From: Protonemura montana
Taxonomy: Eukaryota; Arthropoda; Insecta; Plecoptera; Nemouridae
Assembly: GCA_947568835.1 (NCBI GenBank)
Contig: OX387607.1
Location: forward strand, 2,356,001 to 2,420,000
Direction: 5' to 3'
DNA length: 64,000 nt
This document shows positions 37,101 to 47,927 of the stretch, piece after piece; the stretch's first letter is position 1, and each line of letters opens with the position of its first letter. Made by a program: the position numbers and the translations under genes. The notes beneath the pieces were generated by a model that saw nothing but the letters and a program-made list of their open reading frames with translations, was not told the origin of the DNA and searched no databases.

Positions 37101-37657
37101 GTGTGCAACCAGTGCAGTCAGTGCTTTTAGTGCAATCACTAGGTCAAAATTCATCATAAATTCAAAATTCAAAATAAAAATTCATAGGCCGTAGTAGCAA
37201 CCGATTTAAACTAGCACTTGAGAGATACAAGGCAAATGTAGGGAAGTTTTCATTTCTGGGAGATGCAACAAAGGAGTGGAATAAGTTGGGAGAGAAAAAA
37301 CTTCTCCCATTGCCGGACTCTGTACAGATAAACAAAGCAAGGATTGGGGCAGGTGCAATAAATGGAACAGTGAAACTCTGTCGTATGAATATTCGATATT
37401 CTCTATGAATTGGATATATGTTATTGGATATGAGTTATGGGTACTTAAGATAAATGAATTGTAACCCAGTGTAATGAACTGGAAACAATAAAGCATCATA
37501 ATAATAATAATAATCTATACGCAGCTAACAAACGGCCATTATCTCTCTTCAGGTGCACGTGCCAAAGCAAGACATGCAAAGACAGAATCTCGAATACCAC
37601 TTCCACATTGACAAGATGGCGGTGAAGAGGAAAGACTGCTGCGTGCTCGACGATTAG
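34196..37657 (+). CDS. Secreted protein with repeated VEVP-type strands, five exons (166 aa)
   Basis: Exons 34196-34255, 34540-34635, 34994-35122, 35737-35847 and 37553-37657 (20, 32, 43, 37 and 34 codons plus stop); all introns are phase 0 with good GT/AG sites. Exon 1 is a signal peptide (YLSSIVVLFTVTR). Exon 2 is Cys-rich at both ends (CTSRCHGG, GDACSCGK) around QAYQPYQPS. Exons 3-5 carry a recurring strand pattern: LSFDVEAP, YSFRVEAP, YHFEVEVP, YGFMVEVP, YGLDVHVP and EYHFHIDK. Exons 3/4 and 4/5 each break right at the V-E/H-V step, so exons behave as repeat modules. The C terminus is KDCCVLDD. The family is unrecognised; the alternating aromatic/acidic pattern suggests beta strands (inference). 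Confidence 0.68.
35915..36262. repeat. Palindromic MITE copy in an intron
   Basis: Begins GATGGTTTTTAGACTCATGT and ends GAAACGTCGGGAAATTTAGT then TTCAAAAACCCAGTTCA. It contains ACTAGTATATGTTACG and TTTTATGTGGTTCTTTTG, shared with the 45285 copy. Confidence 0.7.
36650..36862 (+). repeat. Possible tRNA-derived SINE
   Basis: Contains a pol III B-box-like AGTTCGATCCCCGG about 50 nt after an A-box-like GGCATGCTAAGGGGG, followed by an unrelated body (GGGACGTTATGCTC). No second copy in the window, so the call is tentative. Confidence 0.35.
37187..37514 (+). mobile_element. 3' end of a second LINE-like element in an intron
   Basis: An uninterrupted 74-codon frame (RFKLALERYKANVG, FLGDATKEWNKLGE, LPDSVQINKARIG) has the WN-x-L step common near the end of LINE reverse transcriptase ORFs. 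After its stop come a short AT-rich 3' region and an (ATA)n tract. It sits just before the last exon of the gene at 34196 and is strongly 5'-truncated. Confidence 0.45.
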
Positions 37658-37659
37658 AC

Positions 37660-38518
37660 AGTCAATTAGCGTCAACAACTCATTGTTGCTTCGTTAATGG
37701 ATGGACCTCTTTCGATTCGATGTGCTGTCATTTCATTTACATCCGGTTGACAGCTCAAAACCACGTGTTGCTCATGTGAGATCACGTGATGGATACCAAA
37801 GGTTAAAAGGCCGTGAATTCTATAATTTGTCATCAAAATCTGACATTGTTTGCGTCTTCTCGAATCTTACGGATATTTGTTCGTGATAACCAAAGACATT
37901 ATGACCAACTTCTTATAGCCTTGTTCATATCATTTGTGTACTGCGGACAAAAGCTTATTTAGTTCAAAAATACTTTAAAATTAGTTTTAAATTGAGTTTG
38001 AAGGTATTATATTGTCATTAGGGAAAAAAATATGCCAGGAAATGAGATTTAGATTGTTTAATATGATAAATGTGTTCAGTATTTGAAAATGATAACAGGT
38101 TTACACAAATAGAAACCCGTATTTTTTGGGAATATGTGTGAAAATGTTGGCTACATTTATGAAAAATAAATTATTAATAAACAAAAATACTTAAAATTCG
38201 ACCAGATCGATATATATTGCATAGATATTGCCGTTTTTACAACACTATTTGACTTGGTGATGTTGCTTCGACTTTGAACTTTGAAGGGCATGATAGACAA
38301 TGAGTAATCCATTTGAAGCGATCGGTCATTTAACAGTTGATTATCAAGGATTTAATGATCTCTCTTTGTTCAACATGCGATTGCTGATCAAGGTAAGAAT
38401 ATTTCAAGAATTACTACTAAAAGAAGAAAGTATCTTGTCTTGTCGGTCGAGTATTCTTGTTCGAAAATAGATATCCAAGTATTGAAGTTCAAGTATTGAA
38501 GTTCAAGTATTGAAGTGC
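37660..38518. other. Convergent intergenic spacer
   Basis: 3' flank of the genes ending at 37657 (+) and 38519 (-). AATAAA at 38165 could serve the + gene and TTTAAT at 38351 (ATTAAA on -) the - gene. A 16-bp repeat (GTATTGAAGTTCAA) lies at 38475-38518. Confidence 0.45.
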
Positions 38519-39393
38519 TTATGGCTTGGCAGTAGTCGCAGACAGAGAATCCACAAGGTCCTTGGCTGCGGTCTCCACTTTGCCCGAGATGGTCTGCAAA
38601 TGGGTAGTGATATTGTGGACTACGTTGTCAACACTGGGTGCTCCCTTGAAGAGATCTTCGATGCCCTCTTTCCACGAGTCCAGGGTGCGCGTGATTGTCT
38701 CTCCGGCGCTGGCCAAGACGTCGGATGCCGACGCCGTCGACGAAGTGGTCTCCGTGTCGGCTGAGCGGGGTACTAGCCTAGCAGCCTCATAAAGCTGGAA
38801 GGAAAAGTGTTTGATTAGAAAGGAGAGTTTTAGAAAAGTTGAAAAGCCAAGGCGTTGGGAAAAATGCTGGAAATTATTGTGGACAAACACTCCCTAAGTG
38901 TTAGATCCCGATTTCACCACCCCTCTTTTCATCCCCATTCACTTTTGACCATTCATTTTTTAAAAGAACAGAGAATTTTTTAACATCTGAATTATTTTAT
39001 CATGTTCTAAATTTTTTAAGGGATTAAAAACAAAATCTTTGATATCTTCGATGTTTTTGAAGTAAATTGGCACTGGTTTGGTTCTTTCTCCCAATTTTCT
39101 TTAGACAGGTTGTGCTTTAGAAAGATTAATACACTTTTAAAGACTGACTCTCAGCAAAATAAACCCAAAGAAGTGCCGACTTCAAACTCCAGTATTCCAG
39201 CTACAGCTTCTTGGGAATTAAGTTCAACGTAAGATTCTATTCTTCAACCTCCCGTACCGCCACCTGAGCGCAGCTCAACACAAAATCTAACTCAAGTGCT
39301 CTAAAGTGGACCAAACGTTTGTGTCCTTCTCTTAAAACCCACCTGGAAAGCGCAGAGGAGCGCCAAGATGAGAGTGAAAAGTTTGGCTGCCAT
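38519..39393 (-). CDS. Small secreted amphipathic-helix protein, half-length relative of the apolipophorin-III-like gene (108 aa)
   Basis: Exon 1 is 39393-39343 (17 codons, signal peptide ending LLCAFQ) and exon 2 is 38794-38519; CCAG|GTGGGT and TTCCAG|CTT, phase 0. After ARLVPRSADTETTSST come two predicted amphipathic helices (LASAGETITRTLDSWKEGI and VHNITTHLQTISGKVETAA). The VPRS+Thr/Ser linker and the following helices parallel the N-terminal half of the 208-aa neighbour; the C-terminal helical half is absent. A complete two-exon gene with its own TATA box, not a broken copy. A lipid-binding role is inferred from helix amphipathicity. Confidence 0.7.
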
Positions 39394-39466
39394 TTTGTTC
39401 GTTCGACTTGTTTGATGGGAACGAGTTGATTCTTCTACTGGGTCGGCGTCGACAACAGCCGCCGGC

Positions 39467-39472
39467 TTTATA
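39467..39472 (-). promoter_or_regulatory. TATA box of the 108-aa helical-protein gene
   Basis: TATAAA on the - strand, 74 nt before the ATG at 39393, in a GC-rich local context (GGCTATAAAGCCGGCGGC). Confidence 0.65.
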
Positions 39473-39474
39473 GC

Positions 39475-40800
39475 CTTGCCCCTGACACGACGCGCTGGAC
39501 AAGAAGCTGCCGGACAAGACCGACCAATAGCAGAAGACAGACCATGGGGCGTCAGATTGCACCGCTAAATCAAATACTCACTAATGGAGTACGTTTAAGT
39601 TGGTTTCAGATCAAGAGATCAAATGTTTACAACGGAATTTCGGTTTGGGTTCTGTTTTGGGAGATTGTTGAACAGTTTGGTGGTGTGGGCCTTGCTTGTA
39701 GCTGAGGAATCCGCTCGTCTTACCTGGTTATAAAAGACTAGAAGTGCATGAAAAGCTATCAGGTACAGATGAGTTATTTTTAAACATCACTTATGAAAAT
39801 CCATCATGAAATCGCTTGTTTCATTTTTGGATTAAAGGTCCCTACGCGACAGCAAAATGTAGGAATTCGTAACGTCTTTCTGAAATGTTCAGAAAATATG
39901 TAGCAAGGTGGTTGGATGTTGCAAAGGAAAATAAAATAAAACAGAGAATGAATATGTTCAAAGTGTGGGGGAGGTGGTCATTTACATCAAGTACCCACGT
40001 TAAGAAACAAATGAATTGATAATTGCGATAGAGGTGACATCATTGCATGCAAATTTCTTCAATATTTGCATGCAATTTTTTTTATATTTCCTTCATGTTC
40101 CATCACAGATTTGATCAGAAATCATGCCACACGCTATCCGCGCATGTCACGGTTTCACAAGATGATTTTTCTAAAATCAGAAAAAGATTTTTTTTCCCCC
40201 CTACAAACCCACAACAAGAACAAAAGGGAATTTTGAAGATTACATCATACCTATGAACTGATCAAGTCATCTGATCACATTGAACCAATATTCCGAGAAT
40301 TCGTTCAGTTATCTTGTGGCCTAATTTTTCCATTCAATCTGAGAGGTCAAAGCCTGGGTCAACATTGCACCAGATATTTAGGGGTCAAAGACTGACCTCC
40401 CTACGTCGTAGATGCGTCGTCAGATGACCGTGATTCTCTCTCGCCGCAATACGCAAGACGTTCTGGTGTTGATAAGAAGTAAGAGTAGACATGCGGGCAC
40501 CAAACAGAGAAGACAGCTTGAGTAACTTCTTAGATTGGATTTATTAGCCAAAGAGTCGTAAATAAAGATGGTATACAGCAAATAATTAAATAAATAAAGA
40601 TGTAAATAAATAAATAAATAAATACCAATATTGATGAGGCGCTAATGAGAAAATTACCTCTTTTGTAAAATATTGTGTTTTGATTTTTAGAAGATCCAGG
40701 ACGTTTATCTTTTAATTTTTGAAACTCAAAAAGTGATCCGCTTTTTTATGCCAAAGAATTACATCATTTCATCAACAAAAATATAATGTTTTGATATTTT
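39475..40800. other. Intergenic, no gene seen
   Basis: Contains an (AAAT)n microsatellite at 40585-40628. TTTATT at 40540 can act as a - strand poly(A) signal for the next gene. Nothing else recognised. Confidence 0.45.
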
Positions 40801-40809
40801 CTCTTCCCT

Positions 40810-42228
40810 CTACAGCAAATTGAGCCGACAATTCTTGTATTTCTCGTAATCGTCAACGTCCGACGTGCCAGCCCTGGATCGCGCGCGTCCCAGAAACTTC
40901 TTGACTCCTCCTTGGAACGTCCTGATGATATCCTGCAGGATGGCAAAGATCGGCCGCTGCGTACGCATCAGTGGCGGACCCTGTGCATCAGCAAGCTTGT
41001 CCAACTCACGCTCGGCTTGCGTCAGTGGCGAACGGACAAATCGCTTCTTCGCCACTTTGTCCGAGTTAGCTGGCTCACTGATGTTCTGTGTTTTATCATC
41101 CAACAAGCTACCAAAATCTTGCACCGAGAGTTTCATGGGCAAACTAAAGTTTGTCAAACTGTCAAAATCTTGTTTTGGTACATTCAATGACAGCCGCTGG
41201 TTTGAAGACTCGTCGCTTGCCAAACTCACAAGGTCTTGTGTTAAATTTTCAATCGCTGAACGCTCATTCCTTACGGGCATCATTGTCATCTGAAAGTTTT
41301 GATTAGTTTAGTTAGTATTAGTAATAGTATTAATTATTCAATACAATTCGCCTGGCAATAAGACAACATCATGTAGGGTCGTGCTTACGATGAGGAAGCA
41401 ATTATCGAGCATTGCAATTAGAGAATACAAGAGGAGAATATCTAATTAGATGTGAAGATGGAACATCGATTTCGCTGTCAGACATGATTAGACCTCGCTG
41501 GTTAGTGCTCTATGAAAACCCAGTGAAATGTTGTACTCAGGAATGAAAGTAGAATGAAGTCCAATACCTCACGTCAAACCAGTCATAATACGAACGTTTC
41601 TTTAAATATGAGATTAAATTCCAGTTTTCTTTCCCTTCCCAAATCTACACTAAAAGCACTGAACCACGAGACCAAACGAGGCGTAACTATCTGAAATTGT
41701 AGAAATTCCTGAAGCACGAAGCATTTCAATTCCTCTTCGAATTTCACGTTTTGATCCTGTCATGATTAAATCCTCTCATGTTTCCTTGAATTCCGCACCT
41801 GTCCATGTAGTTGATCTCAAATTCAATGCACACTGCTATCGACGTGTTGAAATTACAGGGAATCAGTAATTTTATTGGCCATGTTGCCACGTCAAGCTGT
41901 CAGTAGATCCAATTAGTTTTGATAAGGCAAAGTAACAATAATCCAGCACCCTTCAGTGTATACCTTTGATTGTCGATGATAGATTTGACTCGCAAAATCC
42001 AATAAATATGTGCGGTGACTACAATTACTTCAGAGAAACATGCACTGGAAAATAATTCAAATAACAATAGCCCAGCTTAGGATGAAATCTTCTTTAAATT
42101 GCAAACGCTTGCAATGCGCGGAGTATTTTATTATTTATTAATAACATTTTAAAATAGCCCAGCTGTCGTACCTTCTCTACTGCGACAATGCTGAAGATCA
42201 GGGCCACCAGCAAAAACCGTAGAATCAT
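40810..42228 (-). CDS. Secreted protein with dibasic sites and cationic amphipathic segment (178 aa)
   Basis: Exon 1 is 42228-42172 (19 codons, signal peptide MILRFLLVALIFSIVAVEK) and exon 2 is 41289-40810; AAG|GTACGA and TTTCAG|ATG, phase 0. The central part is polar and acidic with spaced short hydrophobic motifs (QDFDSLTNF, VQDFGSLLD). Then comes a basic site AKKRFVRS and, after MRTQR, a cationic amphipathic stretch (PIFAILQDIIRTFQGG then VKKFLGRARSR), followed by an acidic tail with a lone Cys. A processed bioactive peptide is possible but unproven; no family was recognised. Confidence 0.68.
42100..42152 (-). repeat. Tail fragment of the tRNA-like SINE family
   Basis: Reads AACGCTTGCAATGCGCGG then GTATTTTATTATT, the reverse complement of the tail found at 48040 and 63310. 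It lies in the intron close to the exon 1 donor. Confidence 0.6.
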
Positions 42229-42229
42229 T

Positions 42230-42784
42230 ATTAAGTTTCTGGTGGTATCACGAAGGATCACTCTATATGTTTAATAATTCAAAATTTCTGAATTAAGTTT
42301 CACTTGGACCTGCACAACTAGGTAACGTAAGAGGTGGGTTACTGACCAGAACCTAGCAACGAACTGAAATATAGGTCGGTTAATTGGTGGGTTTCGCAAA
42401 CATCTGGTAGGTTTGCTGATTTAGAATAACCGCTTTTGTAATAACTAACATAACAAATAGAAAATTGCAGCCCAAGCTTGTAGCGTGAAACAAATATCAA
42501 CAAAACCTCGAACTGGCTTCACCATTGATTTCTATAAACTCAATGGTTTCACAAAGTTTCCATCACCTCACTGTGAATAATATACCAAACTATTTATCAG
42601 AGTCATAACAAATGTATATTTCTACAACAAAAATGCCATCACACACAACAGAATGTATTTTCAGCTTAGATTATGTAGATGTCGTAATTACTATTCAAAA
42701 TCTTAAATAAAATATGAAGTTCATGAAAATGATCAACGGATGAATGAAATGAGCCAATGTCAACCTAAATATCTTCCCAAAAAA
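42230..42784. other. Intergenic between two co-oriented - strand genes
   Basis: 5' flank of the gene at 42228 and 3' flank of the gene ending at 42785. AT-rich; no feature recognised beyond a weak TATA-like CATATAGAG (-) near 42265. Confidence 0.35.
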
Positions 42785-45700
42785 TCAGACATTCCTTTGA
42801 CATTTCACCGTAATGCTGTCCCCACACCGGACCGGTTTACGATTATCAGGGCTCCAAGAATTCCAGGAGTTGACATTTTCGTTGTCATCTGCAGTTCTTT
42901 CTGGGAACGGTACATTTGGTCTTGATGGAGGCGGTGGAGGCGGTGGAGGCGGTGGAGGTGACGAGTTTTCGTTGATCAACTGAAGTAGACGTTGTACCTC
43001 AAGGACCAGCTGCAGTCTGGCCTTGTTCATTTGTTCGGTATTCAAGGTCGGAATTTCCTCACCAGGGCTGAAAGGGTTCATAACATCAACAAAGTTCTCC
43101 ATCACAAAGCTAAATCCCTCGAATTACTTTTTTTTGCGATGGTCACCCATCCAAAATCTGTTCGGCACTGTGTTGCTTAGCCTTGGTAACGATCAAAGAA
43201 TCTGTGTTGCCGTGGCAGGCGAAGCGTACAAACATTTAAATGCTGTTTTTAATAAAATTCGAGGTCACAACTCGCGGTAAGTGTCCAAGAATAATATTGC
43301 ATTGCAACAAATGAAGGTGCACTTAATAGGAGAGTAATTCTCTCTGGGTCGCTAAAAACTGGCCACCACGGATATTCTTAGAAGAGTCACTCTTAGCCTT
43401 CACCACTTCCTAACCATTCACCCATTCTATCATCTTGATGAATACTTCTAACAGACCGACCTATAGTTATCCCCCATCATCTAGTGTTGTTTAAGGTCCA
43501 AACTCTGAGTCAGGTATTGAATGGGTGACCATCATACACATGACCAGTTCTGTTCGGGAGAGAGGTTGAAGGGATGAAAGTTAAGCAACACTGCGCTGGG
43601 TCAGGTATTGGATGGGTGACCATCATACACATGACCAGTTCTGTTCGGGAGAGAGGTTGAAGGGATGAAAGTTAAGCAACACTGCGCTGGGTCAGGTATT
43701 GGATGGGTGACCATCATACACATGACCAGTTCTGTTCGGGAGAGAGGTTGGAGGGATGAAAGTTAGTACAGCAACTTCACTCGCCTTGCTTATCAACCTC
43801 TCGACAGCATGGATTTGTGGAGGAATCCTGTTATTCGCGTTATACCGTCCTTCGGAAGGGACACTAAGCCGATGATCCCCTTGGTGCTCTTCGACAGGAG
43901 TAGGCCTTGTGTCGGCACCGGGTTGCCCTTCCTCCCTTCTAGGCTCATACTTCTAGGCTTCATCATCATCATCATCCTCATCCTCATCCACTCATTCACC
44001 GAAGCCATTAGACCACAATGTCACATGGCCAGTTGTCAAAACAGTCCGTCGTAAAACACAATAATAAAAAATATACTTACATTGGCTCGAGAATGAGTTC
44101 CGGTTCTAACACATGCATGGGGTGCGTATGAACCGGCTCCATCATGGCTTCGGACTCAGGTACCGACACCAGTTGTATTTCTTCGGGATCCGAGTTGAAA
44201 TTCTGCGGCCGCCTGAACTGTGGTCGTCTTCGGACGAACTGGGGCGGACATTGATGGGGTGACGAGATCACCTTTGCCCTCCTGACACCGTCAGTCCTTA
44301 CACGGTACACTTGATTGTTGTTGTTTCCAGGGACGAGCACAAACCGTTCTCCGTCCTGCAAAATTATAATTGGAGAAATTATAAAAAGAGGTGAATTACC
44401 CGCGGTTCTTAATTTACTCCACATATGAGGGACAAATAACACTTGGTTGTAAGCTGAAATCAGCCACATATTTTGCGATTTTGTTTTTCATTTTGCATTA
44501 CAGTTATTTTGCCTTGAAAAACGTGTTTTTTCCTTTCATGAATATTGCACAAAGTTACGGAATTTTCTCTCACGAGCACCCATCAATGCCACTTAGAGAA
44601 AAGCTATCAACATCCTTGGGCAATTAGAAACCAAGTATTTTTTCCACATCAAGATATCTCAGTCAAAAAGGTATTTGGCGTTAAAACTCGAAATTGTATG
44701 TGCCTAAATAGTTTCAAAAGAAAATCACAGCTTTTCCACAACTTAATACTCACGGCGTTAAGGGGTTGCGGTAAAAGTGCGGAAGTAACGACTGGGGCAG
44801 CAGCCGGGGCAGCAGCCGGGGCAGCAGCCGGGGCAGCAGCCGGGGCAGCAGCCGGGGCAGCAGCCGGCGCAGCAGCTGGCGCAGCAGCTGGCGCAGCATC
44901 TGGCGCAGCATCTGGCGCAGCTTCCGGGGCAGCATCTGCTCCACGTGGCCTTGGTCGTCTAGTTGTTGTCGGAGCTGGTGTGGTGGTGGCAGCTTCGCAT
45001 TTATTCTCGCAATTTTCGCATGCTGGCGTCGTCGTACAGCACTGTTGAAGTCAAAATGTCTTGAACATATTGAACATATTGAAAATTCTACACTTAGATG
45101 AGAAAGTAATTTGTGATCAACATAGTATAAATCTGGCATTTTCTGTTCGGTAGAGAGGTTAGAGGGACTGAGACGTGTTCCTGTACCAACTTCCACCAAC
45201 CTCTCAGCATCTTGGTTAGGTGAGGTATCCTGCATCTAAAAATTGACCATCCATAGGGAGGAAAATAAGAAACCAAAATGTAATAACAAAAACTATCTGA
45301 AACTATTTGAGCAGTCCTGACAATTTTCCGATAACAAAAGAACCACATAAAATTATAACAATTGTTATAATTTCTTATAATTTGTTTTTATATATTATAT
45401 TTTTATAATTTTATGTGGTTCTTTTGTCATCGGGAAATTGTCAGGACTGCTCAAACCTCTGAAGAAGTAACTAGTATATGTTGCGAAACGTCGGGAATTT
45501 TAGTTGTCCTTTACTTAGCATTCAAAACCCAGTTGAAATAGTTTTTCTTAAAACTAGTGCTAAGTTTACATCAAGTAGACATGAGTCTAAAAACCATCAT
45601 GGGCACCAAAATGTAGTTTCTTGTCACATATCCGACATGTTTTCCAGAACATTGCAATCACACAGGATGCCATTTCAGGTATCCCATTTCATTTGTAAAG

Positions 45701-46334
45701 TTTAGGAATCATTTTGATGGCTGCGTAGGTTGGGTGGTTGAAGAGAGGCGTCGTACTTACAGGTTTTCCACAAGGTCCAAGTTGTGGGAACAGCTTTTGG
45801 AGGTGGCTGCTTAGGGGTAGAGGAAGAAGAGGCCGCACACCCGGCAAAGCTGGTAGAAACATACTTGAAGATTCCTGTTGTTCAAGGGTAGAAAGAGATT
45901 AGGAAATCGTTGTTGATTGATCCTATTTCAAGTTATTTCCACCTTTGTTTCAAAGTTACTCTCACTTAAAGCACAACATATTCTCAGATAGGAGTAATTT
46001 TTGTTTGTGAAAACTTAGTGATTTGTCAAGTCGAATTTGAAATTTTGAATATGAAATTAAATCCGAGGGTTTGAATTATATAAACTTTTTAAAATTAAAA
46101 AAATATATACTGATACTCGACACTGAACTAGATTGTGTAATTGTTCAAATTACTACAATTATATCGAAGCATATTTAACGCATATTACGTACCACCCGAT
46201 TGCAAAATACTTATGTACCTATTACATACACTTAGAATAATTTCATTACGAGCAGAAATTGCGAGCTGGATTACCTTGAAAACTGAGATTGCGACCACTA
46301 GAGCCAGCAGATGGATTGCCCGCAATTGCGACAT
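42785..46334 (-). CDS. Secreted Pro/Ala-repeat protein with Cys and polyproline regions, five exons (353 aa)
   Basis: Exons 46334-46275, 45874-45761, 45041-44754, 44355-44081 and 43109-42785; phases 0, 0, 0, 2, all joining without a stop and with strong donors (GTAATC, GTAAGT, GTGAGT, GTAAGT). Exon 1 is a signal peptide (HLLALVVAISVFK). Exon 2 is Pro/Leu-rich. Exon 3 begins with a Cys cluster (CCTTTPACENCENKCEA), then a Thr/Pro/Arg linker and about a dozen 4-residue units changing from DAAP to AAAP; it has no ATG, so an ATG-based scan misses it. Exon 4 is Arg/Pro/Glu-rich (GNNNNQVYRVRTDGVRR). Exon 5 has eleven consecutive prolines and ends VKCQRNV. No family recognised; likely extracellular structural. 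Confidence 0.72.
43133..43200 (-). mobile_element. Diverged 5S-derived SINE head fragment
   Basis: On the - strand GGCTAAGCAACACAGTGCC then GGATGGGTGACCATCGC matches 5S box A/C spacing but differs from the other copies. It lies about 25 bp upstream of the last-exon acceptor of the - strand gene. Confidence 0.6.
43490..44068 (+). mobile_element. 5S-derived SINE with about three 91-bp units
   Basis: Starts inside a unit (ACTCTGAGTCAGGTATTG), has two further full units with GGTTGAAGGG variants, then the body and tail ending at GTCGTAAAACACAATAATAA. Inserted in the last intron of the - strand gene, opposite to its transcription. Confidence 0.86.
45135..45237 (+). mobile_element. Degraded piece of the 5S-derived SINE
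   Basis: TTCTGTTCGGTAGAGAGG then ACCAACCTCTCAGCATC follows the unit-to-body junction of the intact copies, with many substitutions. Confidence 0.5.
45285..45608. repeat. Longest palindromic MITE copy
   Basis: Inner arms GCAGTCCTGACAATTTTCC and AACCACATAAAATTATAAC are mirrored by TTTTATGTGGTTCTTTTG and AATTGTCAGGACTGC around an AT-rich loop. The right flank continues through GAAACGTCGGGAATTTTAG to CTAAAAACCATCATGG. Confidence 0.8.
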
Positions 46335-46439
46335 CTTCAAAATGAAGACACTTTCGGGACAGAAATCTGTCGTCACTGTTCCTATGTAACCACACACGCA
46401 TACACCTGTTAAACTAACGCACTAAGTTGCATACCAGTA

Positions 46440-47927
46440 TATATATTTAAAAAATCTTCTGTTTTCAAACAAGGCTGTTAAAACAAGACTTGGAAATATT
46501 CGCTGCATTGAAACTTTGCACACGTTCAGTAAAATAGAGATGACAGTGAAATCATTTGTTGCCCGTGAGTTTGATTGTTTTGTCAAACGTCCCAAACACA
46601 TTCTACGTAAGTTTTGCTGATTTCTACATTCTTTGGACGAAGAACGTTGCTTTTATTTACACCTAAAGAACACAAAGAAAACAAACAAATTCCATTTTTT
46701 AAAGTCGTTAAACATCAGTTCATTGGCATCAATTATTTACAGAAAACATAAAAAGCGAACATCAGTTACAGTAACAGAAAAAAAAAAACAGGTTTCTCCT
46801 AAATATTGATAATTATCTGCAAAGGGCCTTACCAAAAGTCTACAATTTATCTTAATGTCGGGTTATGTCATCGTCCAAGGCATTACATATGTGATCCAAT
46901 TATATAATAGGTACTGCCACTTCCTATCTGGTGTCGTTATGGGCATGCCAGGTGTCTCGAACCGAACTCTTCACAGCGTCGATACGCGTGAAACATGCGT
47001 GGGGACGAGTTCCGTAAAAATATCTTTGATTAAATATGTTCGCCCACAGCCGTTCGAAAGAGAAAGCAACGTTTAGCACAATTATTCGTCTTGGCACGAA
47101 AAATCTGCGTTGATCTCGCGTGAAATGAATTGGTGTGTCGGCACCTTATCGGGTCAAAGGATGTTGCCTCTGACAAGCCGGTGGGCGCAGTTATTTAATA
47201 GCGATTAGACGAGAGTGGGCACGAGTGTGTCAAACTAGTCGCAATCTTTTGATTGCAAATCTGAGTTGGCACAGATTTACACGCACAAACGACGGTTGAA
47301 TGCGACTTTGAATTAAAAATTTGCAACTTGGGATGGTGAGCGATAAAAAATGCATAAAGATCGCTAGACAACCTTCAAAATGGGTACTATAGTTGTAACT
47401 TTGGTTTGCCCTGACCTAACGCAACGGACTTGCAGGTGGATTTTTATAAACTGAGCAAGTGCAGTGGGCGTGATAGGGTATAAAAAGCATGCCCATCAAT
47501 AGGATTTAATAGGCTAATTGCTGGTAGATTGAGTCGCAAAGAATTGGACACCGTGTGCCGGTACATATGTCATAATGTACATAGTGTACTGTATGGACTT
47601 TACTGTACTGTACATATGTAATATTCTGCACGAATTGTGCAAGAGAACAACCGCAAACTTGATTCACTTTTTCAACTTCTTGACTGTTTACGGACTTGTT
47701 AGAGAATCTAACTTCTGTTTCGGTATTTCTCTTGACAGGCTGAGATGCAACGAAGCCAGTTATTTCTGACACCAATGATTTTAACCAAACCAAGTTTCCA
47801 TCTCTTGACGCCGAAGATCTTTCTTTTTTATTGTGGCCAACAGCCGAATAGTAAAAATTTCCCAAACTTAGGGAAATTCAGTTTCATTTTCAACAAAAGC
47901 TGGTGTACAAATAGCTCGATGATTCAG
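46440..47927. other. Intergenic, only an orphan promoter seen
   Basis: No coding exon could be supported. A strong TATAAAAA at 47479-47486 (+) is not followed by a recognisable signal-peptide exon. The frame at 47575-47769 has atypical, repeat-like composition (GTACTGTACATATG). Confidence 0.4.
47479..47486 (+). promoter_or_regulatory. Orphan TATA box
   Basis: TATAAAAA in a GC-richer context (GGGCGTGATAGGG). No gene with normal features follows within 1 kb. Confidence 0.3.

Noticed and set aside
44545-45048. + strand GAAA-repeat ORF of 167 aa
   Set aside because: Antisense to the AAP-repeat exon of the - strand gene, which has matching splice phases on both sides.
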